Assembly: GCA_902765725.1 (NCBI GenBank)
Contig: CACXAT010000012.1
Location: 44,789-108,788, forward strand
Source of the DNA: an uncultured Lachnospiraceae bacterium
GTDB taxonomy: Bacteria; Bacillota; Clostridia; Lachnospirales; Lachnospiraceae
Length of the DNA: 64,000 nt
Direction: 5' to 3'
Shown: positions 43,942-53,532 of the stretch, piece by piece
How the letters are laid out: each line of letters opens with the position of its first letter
Position numbering within the stretch: the first letter of the stretch is position 1
Made by a program: the position numbers and the translations under genes
Notes under the pieces: model-generated
The model's database searches: none
What the model was told of the DNA's origin: nothing
The model's input: the letters and a program-made list of their open reading frames with translations, nothing else

Positions 43942-46158
43942 TCATCCCTTCGCGATGTAGATTACGATGACCCCGAGGATCAGGAGCATGCCGATGCAGG
44001 CGAACATCATGGCAAATGAGAAGTTTGTCGTGATCGTTCCATATCCCTCTCTGAGCTCATTCCTCTTCTTGTGGATATAGCTGAGGCTGCTCTGTTCCTG
44101 GCCGGTCACGACCCGTTCCCGAAGAACGGTCCTGCGGCTCAGCATGATCAGGGCATCGGTCCCCATGCTCAGCACCTTGAGCACGGCCGCAAAGAAATAG
44201 AACACTGCAAAGGCCGCCTTCTTAAGGGGCTTGTCCTCTCCGATCTCAGGCACCGTGTTTGTCATCACCATCATGAAGCCCGAGCATATTCTGCTCAGGA
44301 TCTTATTCTCTCCGGGGATGGAGAGGATCGTACCGAAGATGGACGGCAGCCACTTCGTAAGCATGGGACGGTACAGCAGTTCTTCCAGATCCAGCCACTT
44401 CGGCCAGCGGTCCGCATAGGCCCCGTCTCTGGTCATCAGTCCCATTCTGATCAGAACAAGATACAGCGCAAGTCCGATCCCCAGCGAGATCGCTCCTCCG
44501 GATATGCATTCCATGCTCAGCGGCCGGAATTCATCCAGCACGCCCTCATGTCCGGTCATCAGGGAAGCCAGGGCGCCGAATACCGGCTTCTGCCCCAGCA
44601 GGATAAACAGGATGGAGGTGCCGAATACCACCAGACTGCTTCCGGCATTCATGTAGGACTTCCCGGCCCTGTCATAGGTCTCCTGCAGCTTCTGATCCTT
44701 ATTCTTTTCCACAAACACGCAGATGAACAGCTTCAGCATGTAGGCGAAGGTGCATCCTCCCGAGATCAGGAAGATCCATTCGATCACATGCAGCACCTGC
44801 GCCCCCGCAAGGGTGATGGCAGCTCCCTCTCCTGCCTCGTGGATGCCCGCGGTGATCGCTTCGTGAAGAAGCGTCTTGCTGGCATATCCATTGAACAGCG
44901 GAACGCCGCTGATTCCCACAAGTCCCAGGAAAAACGCAGCTTTGAGCAGGAGCTTATTTCTTCCAAAGCCCCGAATCTTGTTCAGATCCAGCGCCTCTGC
45001 ATTCATGACGACCACACCGGCTGCGCAGAACAGACACAGCTTCAGCATGGAGTGATTGACCATATGGAGCATGGTGCCGGACATGGCCATGGCCGCGTGA
45101 TGTCCCAGCGAGGCGAATCCGCCCGCCACGCTGCCGGCCAGAGCTGCCCCGTGAGAGGCCTCTTCGCCCGCGCTCTGGGCAGTCAGCAGCACCGTCATCC
45201 CGATGCCGGTCAGGATGAATCCGATCTGCGACATGGACGAACACGCAAGGGTCCGCTTCAGATTGACGGAAAACAGCGCCAGGAGCGCCCCCAGGAACAT
45301 GGTGATGGTCCCCAGGATCAGGATGATCCATCCGTACAGCGCGTGATCCAGAAAGACCTCCACGGTCGTCATCAGGATCCCGTAGATACCGACCTTGGTC
45401 AGCACGCCGGACAGCAGCGCCGAAGCCGGTGCCGGAGCGACCGGATGCGCCTTGGGAAGCCACACATGGACCGGGAACATACCGGCCTTACAGCCGAATC
45501 CGATCAGGATGCAGATGCCGGCAGCCAGCATGCGGCTTTCGGAGAGCTCTCCTGCCCTCTGGCTGAGCGCCGCGGGAAGCTCCGCGTACATCAGAGTGCC
45601 GGTCTCATACTGCAGCAGGGCCAGACCCATGAACAGGACCAGTCCGCCGATGATCGCGATAAACAGGTAGGTGTAGCCCGCCCGGATCGCTCCCTCCGTC
45701 TCCTCGTGCATGACCCATGTAAATGAAGTCAGCGACAGGATCTCAAAAAAGACGAAGGTCGTCATCAGGTCGCCGGAGAGCATGACCCCCTGGGTCGCTC
45801 CGAGAGTCAGCAGCACAAACAGGTAGTAGCGGTTCAGATTCTCCGGCTCATGCCTGAAATACTCCTGCGAAAACAGCGTGGTAAAGGCCCACATCAGCGC
45901 AGTCACAAGACTGTATACGCATCTGAAGCCATCCGCCCTCAGGCTCATCCCGCCGGCAAAGACATGGGGGATATCCAGGTTCAGCATGGAAGAAGAACCT
46001 CCGCCCGTAACCTGCAGCACAAGAAGGACCGACAGGATCAGCTCGATGAACGTCACGATGACAGCGAACCAGTTCCTTCCGCTCTCACTCTTTTTCCCGA
46101 TGATATAATCTGTGATTCCGAACCCGAATGGGAGAAACACCAATAAAGCAGTCAGCAT
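43942..46158 (-). CDS. Complex-I-like antiporter subunit, long form (fourth in cluster)
   Basis: A 738-residue membrane protein of the proton-conducting transporter family (NuoL/M/N, Mrp A/D). Core helices occupy residues about 1-480. The family glutamate is in TFVFFEILSLT, the broken-helix lysine in GFGCKAGMFPVHVWLP, a second lysine in SGVLTKVGIYG and a third in NGYASKTLL. The extra C-terminal 250 residues contain more helices, including SFAMMFACIGMLLILGVIVIYI at the end. It is the last gene of the Mrp/Mbh-like cluster. AGGA lies before the start. Confidence 0.88.
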   Translation of the reverse strand: MLTALLVFLPFGFGITDYIIGKKSESGRNWFAVIVTFIELILSVLLVLQVTGGGSSSMLNLDIPHVFAGGMSLRADGFRCVYSLVTALMWAFTTLFSQEYFRHEPENLNRYYLFVLLTLGATQGVMLSGDLMTTFVFFEILSLTSFTWVMHEETEGAIRAGYTYLFIAIIGGLVLFMGLALLQYETGTLMYAELPAALSQRAGELSESRMLAAGICILIGFGCKAGMFPVHVWLPKAHPVAPAPASALLSGVLTKVGIYGILMTTVEVFLDHALYGWIILILGTITMFLGALLALFSVNLKRTLACSSMSQIGFILTGIGMTVLLTAQSAGEEASHGAALAGSVAGGFASLGHHAAMAMSGTMLHMVNHSMLKLCLFCAAGVVVMNAEALDLNKIRGFGRNKLLLKAAFFLGLVGISGVPLFNGYASKTLLHEAITAGIHEAGEGAAITLAGAQVLHVIEWIFLISGGCTFAYMLKLFICVFVEKNKDQKLQETYDRAGKSYMNAGSSLVVFGTSILFILLGQKPVFGALASLMTGHEGVLDEFRPLSMECISGGAISLGIGLALYLVLIRMGLMTRDGAYADRWPKWLDLEELLYRPMLTKWLPSIFGTILSIPGENKILSRICSGFMMVMTNTVPEIGEDKPLKKAAFAVFYFFAAVLKVLSMGTDALIMLSRRTVLRERVVTGQEQSSLSYIHKKRNELREGYGTITTNFSFAMMFACIGMLLILGVIVIYIAKG

Positions 46159-46182
46159 ATCGTTTTCCTGTTCCCTGATAAG

Positions 46183-47646
46183 TTAGAGTAAACCTGCCGC
46201 GATCCTTCCCAGGAAGTCCATGACCGGACCCGGAAAGATTCCAAGCAGAATATTGACAGCCGTAAAGACTCCGATGGGGAGCAGCATCCGCCACCCCGGA
46301 TCAGACAGCTCCTTCCCTCTCCATCTGTCCTCATCCGACACCGGGAAGAAGGCTCTCAGTGATACAGACAGGGTATAGATCGCGCAGAAGAAAGCAGCCA
46401 CGATCAGGCAGCCCGTTCCGATATAGGAATAGACCGTCCCTGCCTGGGCTCCGGCCAGAAGCAGGTTCCACTTGGATATAAAGCCGCAGAACATCGGGAT
46501 ACCTGTCAGAGACAGGGCTCCCAGCGTATAGAAGGTAAACGTCAGGGGCATCTTCCGCCCCGCACCGTTGATCTCATAGACATAGCTGCGCCCGCTCTGA
46601 TGCATGAAGGCACCGGCACACAGGAACAGGCTCATCTTGATGACCCCGTGAAACAGCATGTGCGCCATACCGGCCACATAGCCTGTCGGATTGAGCAGCA
46701 TCACTCCGAACAGCATATAGCTCAGGTTGCTGACCGTGGAATAAGCCAGCCTCCTCTTGAAGTGCCTCTCCTTCAGCGCCCTGGCCGCCGCAGCAGTCAG
46801 CGTCACGAAGGAGACGGTAACAGCCACCTTCTGCGCCCAGGTTCCCGCAAGCGTCTCGGGACTGAACACGTACCAGGTAAGCCTCATGATGGCAAATACA
46901 CCGGAGTTTACCACCGCGACCGCATGCAGCAGCGCGGTCACCGGCGTCGGCGCGACGGACGCAGTCGGAAGCCAGATATGGAACGGCATGACAGCGGCCT
47001 TCACTCCGAATCCGAAGAAACCGATCAGGTAGATCAGAAGCATGAAATTGTCCGAAAGCTCATGGAAGGAATGCCCGCCAAGGGTGAATGCAGGTATGGC
47101 GTACATCGTCGTTACCATGACCGTGATCAGCGCGGCAGCGGCTCCGCCGATCACATAACCGGCATAGACACGTCCCGCGTACATGGATTCACTGTTCTGA
47201 TAGTGGGTGACCAGGGGGATCGTGACCAGGGACAGCATCTCATAGAACACATAGAGCGTCAGGATATTTCCCGCGAAGCACACGCCCAGGGTCACGCCGT
47301 AGGTCATGACGTAAAATGCAAAAAAGATGACCTTATGCTCCGCGTGCTCCATATATTCATAGGCATACAGAGTCACGAAGGGCCACATCAGAGAGACCAT
47401 CCCGGCAAAGAGCATGCCCAGTCCATCCAGCTGGAACGCGATACGGTATCCCCTTGTAAATGAATAGACTGTAAAGATCTCACAGGGCCCGCCCAGGATC
47501 ACGATCCAGACAAGGACCGACGTGACGCATGTGATCAGCTCACACCAGATCCTTCTTCCAGACACCGTCTTCGGCGCGGACACCAGGAGCCTGACCCCTC
47601 CGAGAATCGGAAGCAGTATAGAGATTATGATAAGAACACTTCTCAT
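46183..47646 (-). CDS. Complex-I-like antiporter subunit, NuoL-like (third in cluster)
   Basis: A 487-residue multi-helix protein. Conserved motifs are LYVFYEMLSLVTIPLV with the ion-pair glutamate, FGFGVKAAVMPFHIWLP with the lysine, and TPVTALLHAVAVVNSGVFA. The last one is the histidine-bearing version typical of NuoL/MrpA rather than NuoM or NuoN. The TM12 lysine is in GFISKWNLL. It should move protons or sodium as part of the complex. It starts 31 bases after the preceding subunit and has only a weak ribosome site. Confidence 0.88.
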   Translation of the reverse strand: MRSVLIIISILLPILGGVRLLVSAPKTVSGRRIWCELITCVTSVLVWIVILGGPCEIFTVYSFTRGYRIAFQLDGLGMLFAGMVSLMWPFVTLYAYEYMEHAEHKVIFFAFYVMTYGVTLGVCFAGNILTLYVFYEMLSLVTIPLVTHYQNSESMYAGRVYAGYVIGGAAAALITVMVTTMYAIPAFTLGGHSFHELSDNFMLLIYLIGFFGFGVKAAVMPFHIWLPTASVAPTPVTALLHAVAVVNSGVFAIMRLTWYVFSPETLAGTWAQKVAVTVSFVTLTAAAARALKERHFKRRLAYSTVSNLSYMLFGVMLLNPTGYVAGMAHMLFHGVIKMSLFLCAGAFMHQSGRSYVYEINGAGRKMPLTFTFYTLGALSLTGIPMFCGFISKWNLLLAGAQAGTVYSYIGTGCLIVAAFFCAIYTLSVSLRAFFPVSDEDRWRGKELSDPGWRMLLPIGVFTAVNILLGIFPGPVMDFLGRIAAGLL

Positions 47647-47677
47647 CAGACAGACACTTTCTTTCAGGACTCAGATC

Positions 47678-49120
47678 TTAAAATCCGAGTGATTCCAATA
47701 TGGTTACGCCAAAGATTCCCATCACAAGGGCTGTGCAGCACAGCAGGATCATCGGAACCGTCATAAGAGCATTCGGTTCCCTGTTCTCCGTACTCACCTG
47801 CGCATCCTTCCCCGGGAAGAAAGACTTGAATGCCACCGGCAGCAGATAGCCGGCGGTAAGCATCGCCGAGATCAGCAGGATCACGACCGGCAGGATGCTC
47901 AGAACACCCATCCCGTTCGCGATGGTACTCGAAGCGATGACCCATTTACTCAGGAAGCCGCCCATCGGCGGAATACCGACCAGGGAGAGGGAAGCCACAG
48001 TGAAGCAGCACATGACCACCGGCATCTGCTTTCCGATCCCGACCAGGTCATCTACCTTCCTCTTGCCCAGCTTGTAGATAAATACGCCGGCGCACAGGAA
48101 CAGGCATCCCTTGGAGGATGCGTGGCTGACCACATGAAGCAGAGCGCCCTGCACTCCTCCCTCCGTCAGCATGGAGAGGGCCAGCATGATATAGGAGATC
48201 TGGCTGACCGTCGAATAGGCCAGCCTCTTTTTCATATTCTTTTCCAGGAAAGCCATCATGGATCCCATGAAGATGGTGATCATGGCAAGGATCATCCAGG
48301 CATACTGGACCCAGGTTCCGCGGATGAAGTCCGCTCCCACCGAATAGTAGACCAGGCGGATCACAACGATGACGCCAGCCTTGGCGATGATGCCCGACAG
48401 AAGCGCAGAAGCCGGAGCCGGCGCAATGGGATGCGCCGTGGGCAGCCAGCCGTGCATGGGATACATGCCCGCCTTGGTGCCGAATCCGACGATTGCCACA
48501 AAGACCGCGATCAGAAGGATCGTCTCATGTCCTGCAGCCATCGAGTTATCCAGGAAGCCGCCGGCAGTAAACTGTCTTCCGGCCATACCGTAGAAATACA
48601 CAAAGAACACTCCGAACAGGCCCATGAGCGCTCCGCCGACGGAATAAAACAGATATTTCATACCAGCAGCGACCGCCTCCTTGGTTCCTTCGTGAAGGAC
48701 CAGCGGGACCGTCGTAAGGGTGGCCATCTCGAAGCAGAAATACACCGTGACCAGATTTGCGGAGGCGCAGACTGCGATCAGCGCGCCGAGGGACACATAG
48801 AAGAAGGCAAAGAAGACCGGACGGTCCTCCTCCATCTTCATGTACTCGAAGGCATAGAAGGCAGTGCAGGTATACAGGATCAGCACAGCTGCCAGGAACA
48901 CCCTGCCAATATTATCCAGCGCGAAGGAAAAGGTCACATTTTCAGAAAATGAAAACAGTGTGATCTCGCCGCCGCGAAGGATCAGTGCCGCCCCGAGGAT
49001 CGCCGTGACTGCGGAGATCACGCCGTAGCGGACGCACAGACTCCTGTAGGAGCCCGCCTTCACACAGGACGCCAGTATTCCCGCAATGACCGGAAACAGT
49101 ATCGTCAGGATAATGAACAT
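47678..49120 (-). CDS. Complex-I-like antiporter subunit, NuoM/MrpD-like (second in cluster)
   Basis: A 480-residue membrane protein. The start MFIILTILFP follows GGGAG. Family residues are all present: glutamate in VYFCFEMATLTT, lysine in GFGTKAGMYPMHGWLP, lysine in SGIIAKAGVIV and lysine in GGFLSKWVIA. It has about 14 helices. It lies 22 bases after the first antiporter subunit stop, on the same transcript. Confidence 0.88.
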   Translation of the reverse strand: MFIILTILFPVIAGILASCVKAGSYRSLCVRYGVISAVTAILGAALILRGGEITLFSFSENVTFSFALDNIGRVFLAAVLILYTCTAFYAFEYMKMEEDRPVFFAFFYVSLGALIAVCASANLVTVYFCFEMATLTTVPLVLHEGTKEAVAAGMKYLFYSVGGALMGLFGVFFVYFYGMAGRQFTAGGFLDNSMAAGHETILLIAVFVAIVGFGTKAGMYPMHGWLPTAHPIAPAPASALLSGIIAKAGVIVVIRLVYYSVGADFIRGTWVQYAWMILAMITIFMGSMMAFLEKNMKKRLAYSTVSQISYIMLALSMLTEGGVQGALLHVVSHASSKGCLFLCAGVFIYKLGKRKVDDLVGIGKQMPVVMCCFTVASLSLVGIPPMGGFLSKWVIASSTIANGMGVLSILPVVILLISAMLTAGYLLPVAFKSFFPGKDAQVSTENREPNALMTVPMILLCCTALVMGIFGVTILESLGF

Positions 49121-49142
49121 AACTCTCTCCCTCTCTTCTCCA

Positions 49143-50657
49143 TCACAAAAACATTCCCAGACCACGATAGATCAGATCCGACACGACCCAGGAGAACATA
49201 CCCAGGAAGATATTGCCTGCTGTCAGGATCAGACCCGCGGCGATATACCCCACACGACTCTTGTCAACATGGTATCTGTTCTTCCATGGGGACTTCGACG
49301 CATCTGCAGGATCCGAATAGATACGGATCAGTGTACGGATAAAATACATGGCATTCAGCACAGAGCTGACTGCAAGGGCGATCATGACCAGCAGGATCTT
49401 GTAGGGAGCCGAGGTCATGATCGCGGCCTGGCCGAACATCAGCTTTGCCGCGAATCCCGCAAAGATCGGAATACCGATCATCGACAGTGAACCAGCCGTG
49501 AAGAAGAATCCCGCAAGATTGTCCTTCCGCGCGCTTCCCTGCAGTTCCCGGAACTTCAGACTGTCTCCGGATACCTCCGCAAGACAGGGAGTCGTGAGGA
49601 ACAGCAGGCTCTTGGTCGCCGCGTGGGCGAAGATCTGAAACAGCGCCGCGTTAAACCCGGCAAAGGTCCCCAGACCGATCCCCATATAGATGTATCCGAT
49701 CTGGGCCGCTGAGGAGAAGGCCACCATCTGATTGATGGTCGATGCCCTCATGGCCGACACAGATCCGATCACCATGCCGCAGATCCCAAGGATGAACAGG
49801 ATCTTCAGGATCGGCGTCTGACGCAGCACGTCGATTCCGATCGCCCGAAGATAGATCTTAAACAGCAGGAACAGGTAGGCCTTGGACACCAGCGAGCTGA
49901 GCACGGACGCGGAAGTCGGCGTTGCCCAGCCGTAAGTATCCGGCATCCAGAAATGGAACGGGAACATGCCGCTCTTGATCCCAAGCCCGATCGTAAGGAT
50001 GCCCACAGACAGGGACAGGACCGGGATCGACGACGGATCCGCCGCCACCCTGGCCAGGCTCTCTCTCATCGGGACCATCAGCAGATGCCCGGAGATATCA
50101 TACAGCAGGACCAGGCCCAGCAGAAACAGACCGCTTCCCACCAGGTTCATGATCATGTACCGGACGGCAGCCAGCGTGGTCCTGCCGATCTCACGGACGA
50201 TCAGGATGCCGCAGCTGGTCAGTGTCAGGATCTCCAGGAACACATATCCCGTAAAGACGTCATTGGTCCAGGCCATGGCCATGAGAGCCGCCGTCATCAG
50301 GTTCAGCAGACTGAAATACAGGTTCTGCTTGCTCTCGTCGATATCCTTGCGCAGGAAACGGTATCCTGCAAGGACACTGCACAGCAGAACGATCAGAAAC
50401 AGCAGCGCGATCAGCGCCTCGAGAACGCCTGCCCGGATCTCATTTCCCCAGGGTGCGGGAAACTCACCCATGGGATACGTAAAGGCTTTACCGGTACGGA
50501 TCGTATATCCCAGCACACAGCTGACCATCACGATCAGAACCGATTCATATGCAATTGTATAATTCCGTGCCCTGCGCGCCGGCAGCATCATGCACAGCAC
50601 TCCCGAGAAAAGACTCAGCACCACTGTGAACAGCGGAAAATTCCAGATTACACTCAT
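49143..50657 (-). CDS. Complex-I-like antiporter subunit, MrpD/MbhH position (first in cluster)
   Basis: A 504-residue membrane protein directly after the MrpC gene, the place held by MrpD or MbhH in known clusters. Motifs are TGYVFLEILTLTSCG with the glutamate, GLGIKSGMFPFHFWMP with the lysine, SSLVSKAYLFLL and GFAAKLMFGQ. It starts six bases after the mrpC stop. A role in cation/proton exchange follows from the family, not from experiments on this protein. Confidence 0.88.
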   Translation of the reverse strand: MSVIWNFPLFTVVLSLFSGVLCMMLPARRARNYTIAYESVLIVMVSCVLGYTIRTGKAFTYPMGEFPAPWGNEIRAGVLEALIALLFLIVLLCSVLAGYRFLRKDIDESKQNLYFSLLNLMTAALMAMAWTNDVFTGYVFLEILTLTSCGILIVREIGRTTLAAVRYMIMNLVGSGLFLLGLVLLYDISGHLLMVPMRESLARVAADPSSIPVLSLSVGILTIGLGIKSGMFPFHFWMPDTYGWATPTSASVLSSLVSKAYLFLLFKIYLRAIGIDVLRQTPILKILFILGICGMVIGSVSAMRASTINQMVAFSSAAQIGYIYMGIGLGTFAGFNAALFQIFAHAATKSLLFLTTPCLAEVSGDSLKFRELQGSARKDNLAGFFFTAGSLSMIGIPIFAGFAAKLMFGQAAIMTSAPYKILLVMIALAVSSVLNAMYFIRTLIRIYSDPADASKSPWKNRYHVDKSRVGYIAAGLILTAGNIFLGMFSWVVSDLIYRGLGMFL

Positions 50658-50663
50658 TTTGGG

Positions 50664-51044
50664 TTACCTGTCCTCTTTTTCATGTTTGGACAGAACATAG
50701 ATATCGTCCAGATCCAGAGTGTGATAGCGCTTGTAGAGGCGCACACTCAGTGAAAGCATAATAGCAGTTACAGACACGGAGACAACGATGCCGGTAAGCA
50801 CCAGGCCTGCCGGGACCGGGTTGATGTAGGCGGATACCTCTCTCACCCCGTTCTCGACGATGGGGGCCTTCCGGCCGCGGATATAGCCCATGGAGGCCAG
50901 AAGCAGGAACGTTCCCGTATCCATGATATTCATCCCGATCAGCTTCTTGATCAGGTTTCTGTGGAACAGCAGCGTGGAAAAACCTACCGCGAACAGTATG
51001 ATCGCCGCCGCCTCCTCATAATTGGCAAGAAGATGCTGTATCAT
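50664..51044 (-). CDS. mrpC: MrpC/NuoK-like subunit
   Basis: A 126-residue protein with three helices, homologous to NuoK, MnhC and MbhG (AAIILFAVGFSTLLFHRNLIKKLIGMN; GLVLTGIVVSVSVTAIMLSL). The start MIQHLLANYE has AGGAGG six bases upstream and overlaps the MrpB stop by four bases. NuoK-type subunits carry charged residues on the proton path. Confidence 0.9.
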   Translation of the reverse strand: MIQHLLANYEEAAAIILFAVGFSTLLFHRNLIKKLIGMNIMDTGTFLLLASMGYIRGRKAPIVENGVREVSAYINPVPAGLVLTGIVVSVSVTAIMLSLSVRLYKRYHTLDLDDIYVLSKHEKEDR

Positions 51045-51988
51045 AAGCGCCCTCCTATGCTTCCTCTGCGGAACAGACTGTAGAAACCGAACATCGTGCA
51101 TCCGACCACACAGCCGACCGCGATATCCAGCGGAAGGATCATCCCTCCGGAGAAGATCGCTCCGGGCGTTCCCTTGGGGATGTGATTCTCCAGCCCGTTG
51201 GCTCCCATGAAGAATACATAACCCTTCGCAAAGCTGTAGAACGCCAGAGACACAAAGGTAATGATATTGCTGACCTTCAGGGTAAAGAACTGGTCCGCCT
51301 TGTCAAAACCGAAGGCAGCCGAGAACAGGATCATGCCCGCTCCCAGGACCGCGCCTCCCGAGAAGCCGCCGCCGGGTGAATTCTGCCCATTCAGCAGGAT
51401 GTAGATTCCGTACAGCAGGATACAGGGGATGATGACCGCACATACCAGCCGCAGCACCGGGTCTGAAGACAGATCGAAATAAGAGTCTGTCCGGACCGTG
51501 TAATAATCCTCGTAGTCCGATCTCTGGTTCTTATTGTCTATCCTCAGGAGGATCATGACACAGACCAGAGCCGTAAAGAGCACGTGGGACTCTCCGAGGG
51601 TATCGAAGGCCCTGTAGTCCAGGATCATGCCGGACACGATATTGACAGCACCGGTCTCATCCAGTCCGTCCTCAACATAGCGGCTGACCACCTCTATCGT
51701 CTGCGGGTTCTCCGCACCGTATCTGGGCAGAAGGCTGATGGTATACAGAAGCACCAGCGTCAGCGCGATACAGGAAATGAACGCGACCGCCAGATACATT
51801 TTGCGGAACGCAGCCCGCTCACGGCCGATGGTCTCCAGCACCTCCGGACGATTGTCATACTCCTCTTCCGCCGCCCGGGTGATCTTCTTCAGCTCACTGT
51901 GGGTCATGTCAGGCTTATTGAAGCTGTCCAGGATCTCATCCATCACGTCCTGATCCCCGTACAGCCAGGTCAGGAATCTCTCCTTCAT
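51041..51988 (-). CDS. Fused MbhE-MrpB-like subunit
   Basis: A 315-residue protein. The first 60 residues are polar and cytoplasmic. Residues about 65-155 resemble MbhE, the very C-terminal part of MrpA (RAFDTLGESHVLFTALVCVMIL). Residues about 180-310 are an MnhB domain (LLNGQNSPGGGFSGGAVLGAG; FSGGMILPLDIAVGC). In archaeal Mbh these are separate MbhE and MbhF genes. Its ATG overlaps the DUF4040 gene stop by four bases. Confidence 0.88.
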   Translation of the reverse strand: MKERFLTWLYGDQDVMDEILDSFNKPDMTHSELKKITRAAEEEYDNRPEVLETIGRERAAFRKMYLAVAFISCIALTLVLLYTISLLPRYGAENPQTIEVVSRYVEDGLDETGAVNIVSGMILDYRAFDTLGESHVLFTALVCVMILLRIDNKNQRSDYEDYYTVRTDSYFDLSSDPVLRLVCAVIIPCILLYGIYILLNGQNSPGGGFSGGAVLGAGMILFSAAFGFDKADQFFTLKVSNIITFVSLAFYSFAKGYVFFMGANGLENHIPKGTPGAIFSGGMILPLDIAVGCVVGCTMFGFYSLFRRGSIGGRL

Positions 51989-52323
51989 CGTCCTGTCCTC
52001 CTCTTCCTGCCGGAAGACGCCCCGGGCTTCTGATCCCCGTGCATCTTCTGCTCTTCCCTGCGGTCTGAAGGATCCACCTCATCCTCTCTGCGGATCTTCT
52101 TCAATGTCATGAGAAACAGCGTGCCGCTGATTCCCGCGCCGACTGCCGCCTCCGTGATCCCCAGATCCGGACTCTCCATCAGGATCCAGACCAGTGACAT
52201 CATGAAGCTGTATGCCATGAATATGATCACTGCCTGGAGCAGGTTCCCTGTCAGGTTGACAGCGATGGCGCACACGATCAGGAGAACAAGGAGAATAATT
52301 GTTATGATCTCTCGAAGTTCCAT
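51985..52323 (-). CDS. DUF4040 / MbhD-like subunit
   Basis: A 112-residue protein of three helices. The start MELREII follows GGAAGGG. The family core is ESPDLGITEAAVGAGISGTL. It matches the MbhD domain that in canonical MrpA is fused behind the antiporter part, so here MrpA is split. The C-terminal 30 residues are charged and variable. Its end overlaps the next gene by four bases. Confidence 0.87.
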   Translation of the reverse strand: MELREIITIILLVLLIVCAIAVNLTGNLLQAVIIFMAYSFMMSLVWILMESPDLGITEAAVGAGISGTLFLMTLKKIRREDEVDPSDRREEQKMHGDQKPGASSGRKRRTGR

Positions 52324-52337
52324 TATCCGTCCCTTCC

Positions 52338-52673
52338 TTACTTCTTGGCTCTTTCCGCCCCGAACCGCACATAATGAGCGATATTCGGGTTCGTATTGAC
52401 CTCGATCCTGCTCAGGAAATGCGTGCTGACAGGTGACGTCAGCCACATAAACAGGACCAGCAGAAACAGCTTCAGACTGTCCAGATTCAATCCGGAGGCA
52501 ATGATCATCGCAGCGACGACACAGCCCAGTCCGAAAGAATCGCCGATACCCGAAGCATGCATGCGGTTCATGACGAAGCCAAGCCTGAACAGGCCTGCAA
52601 CCTCCAGTATGAACGCGAGAATACCAAAGCCGAGGATCACCGCAACGATCCAGAATCGGATCCATTCACTCAT
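52338..52673 (-). CDS. mrpG: MrpG/MnhG-like subunit
   Basis: A 111-residue membrane protein with three helices (VILGFGILAFILEVAGLFRLG; RMHASGIGDSFGLGCVVAAMII; FMWLTSPVSTHFLSRIEVN), matching PhaG_MnhG_YufB. The RxHA and TSPxxxH segments are family hallmarks. It overlaps the mrpF end by eight bases. Confidence 0.92.
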   Translation of the reverse strand: MSEWIRFWIVAVILGFGILAFILEVAGLFRLGFVMNRMHASGIGDSFGLGCVVAAMIIASGLNLDSLKLFLLVLFMWLTSPVSTHFLSRIEVNTNPNIAHYVRFGAERAKK

Positions 52674-52995
52674 GGGGCACCTCCTCCTGATCCATGTCCT
52701 CGATGTCCTCGATCTCCGGATGAAGCCTGCGGATATATACAGATGCCAGGATCAGGACCGTCAGAAAACTGAGCATCGCATAGATGATGGCAATATCCGT
52801 CAGATAACTCTCCTTGAGCATCTGCGACAGGATCGCGATCGAGCAGATGACCAGCGTACCGATCATATTGATGCACAGGATTCGGTCTATAATCCTGGGA
52901 CCGACGATACTCCTCACCAGGATGATCCCGATCAGGACCGCCAGAATCGTCAGCGCACCCGTAAACAGATACTGATAAGCAAGCTCAACCGTCAT
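52666..52995 (-). CDS. mrpF: MrpF/MnhF-like subunit
   Basis: A 109-residue protein with three helices (LTILAVLIGIILVRSIVGPRIIDRILCINM; LTDIAIIYAMLSFLTVLILASVYI). The GPRIIDRILCINMIGT segment is diagnostic for MnhF. Its start overlaps the mrpE stop as ATGA, and its acidic tail overlaps the mrpG start. Confidence 0.93.
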   Translation of the reverse strand: MTVELAYQYLFTGALTILAVLIGIILVRSIVGPRIIDRILCINMIGTLVICSIAILSQMLKESYLTDIAIIYAMLSFLTVLILASVYIRRLHPEIEDIEDMDQEEVPHE

Positions 52996-53465
52996 ACGGA
53001 CCTCCTCTCAACATGCACTTTCTCCAGAAGCTTCACGAATGAAGACGAATCAAGACCCTCTCCCATCGAAGGAACCAGGCAGTGAATCTTGAAATGATTC
53101 CCCTTCTGCTCCACCGTATAGGTACCCGGCGTAAGCGTGATGGAATTGGCCAGGAGCGCATTCTGGAACATCGTATGGAAGCCTGAGTCAAATTCCACCA
53201 GAACCGGATCCGGGTGCTTCGACGGATTCACGATGATGAAGGCGACCTGAATGGCCGCCTTGATGATCTCAACCACAAGATTGAGGAAATACACCACCGC
53301 CCAGGGCAGGTACCTCCATACGAGTCCCTCCATGCGCAGGGAATATCCGAATGCGTACCTGGAGAACAAAAAAACAACGGCAGCGATTACTATCCCCAGA
53401 ATCACGAGTTCCGTAGTTACGCGGCCGTTAAATACTATCCACAATAAAAAAAAGAATGCTGCCAT
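52992..53465 (-). CDS. mrpE: MrpE/MnhE-like subunit
   Basis: A 157-residue protein. The start MAAFFFLLWIVFNG is preferred because AAGG lies eight bases upstream; a GTG three codons earlier is possible. The MnhE family is recognised from WIVFNGRVTTELVILG, the helix LNLVVEIIKAAIQVAFIIVN and ANSITLTPGTYTVEQ. It is the first gene of the ten-gene cluster, preceded by a predicted promoter. Confidence 0.92.
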   Translation of the reverse strand: MAAFFFLLWIVFNGRVTTELVILGIVIAAVVFLFSRYAFGYSLRMEGLVWRYLPWAVVYFLNLVVEIIKAAIQVAFIIVNPSKHPDPVLVEFDSGFHTMFQNALLANSITLTPGTYTVEQKGNHFKIHCLVPSMGEGLDSSSFVKLLEKVHVERRSV

Positions 53466-53493
53466 AGCTCTCACCTTCCAATCTCACCGACAG

Positions 53494-53522
53494 AGTGTAG
53501 CATTTGTTGAGATTTTTTACAA
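53494..53522 (-). promoter_or_regulatory. Predicted promoter of the Mrp-like cluster
   Basis: TTGTAA (53517-53522), 17 bases, then TACACT (53494-53499) with a TGC extended -10, on the minus strand about 28 bases before mrpE. Confidence 0.45.
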
Positions 53523-53532
53523 TATAAGAAAT

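Noticed and set aside
43921..43945. Hairpin TGAGACGCC/GGCGTTCTCA between the peptidase and antiporter genes as a two-way terminator
   Set aside because: It overlaps the stop codon of the antiporter gene and has no T-run on either strand; the stem has a bulge.
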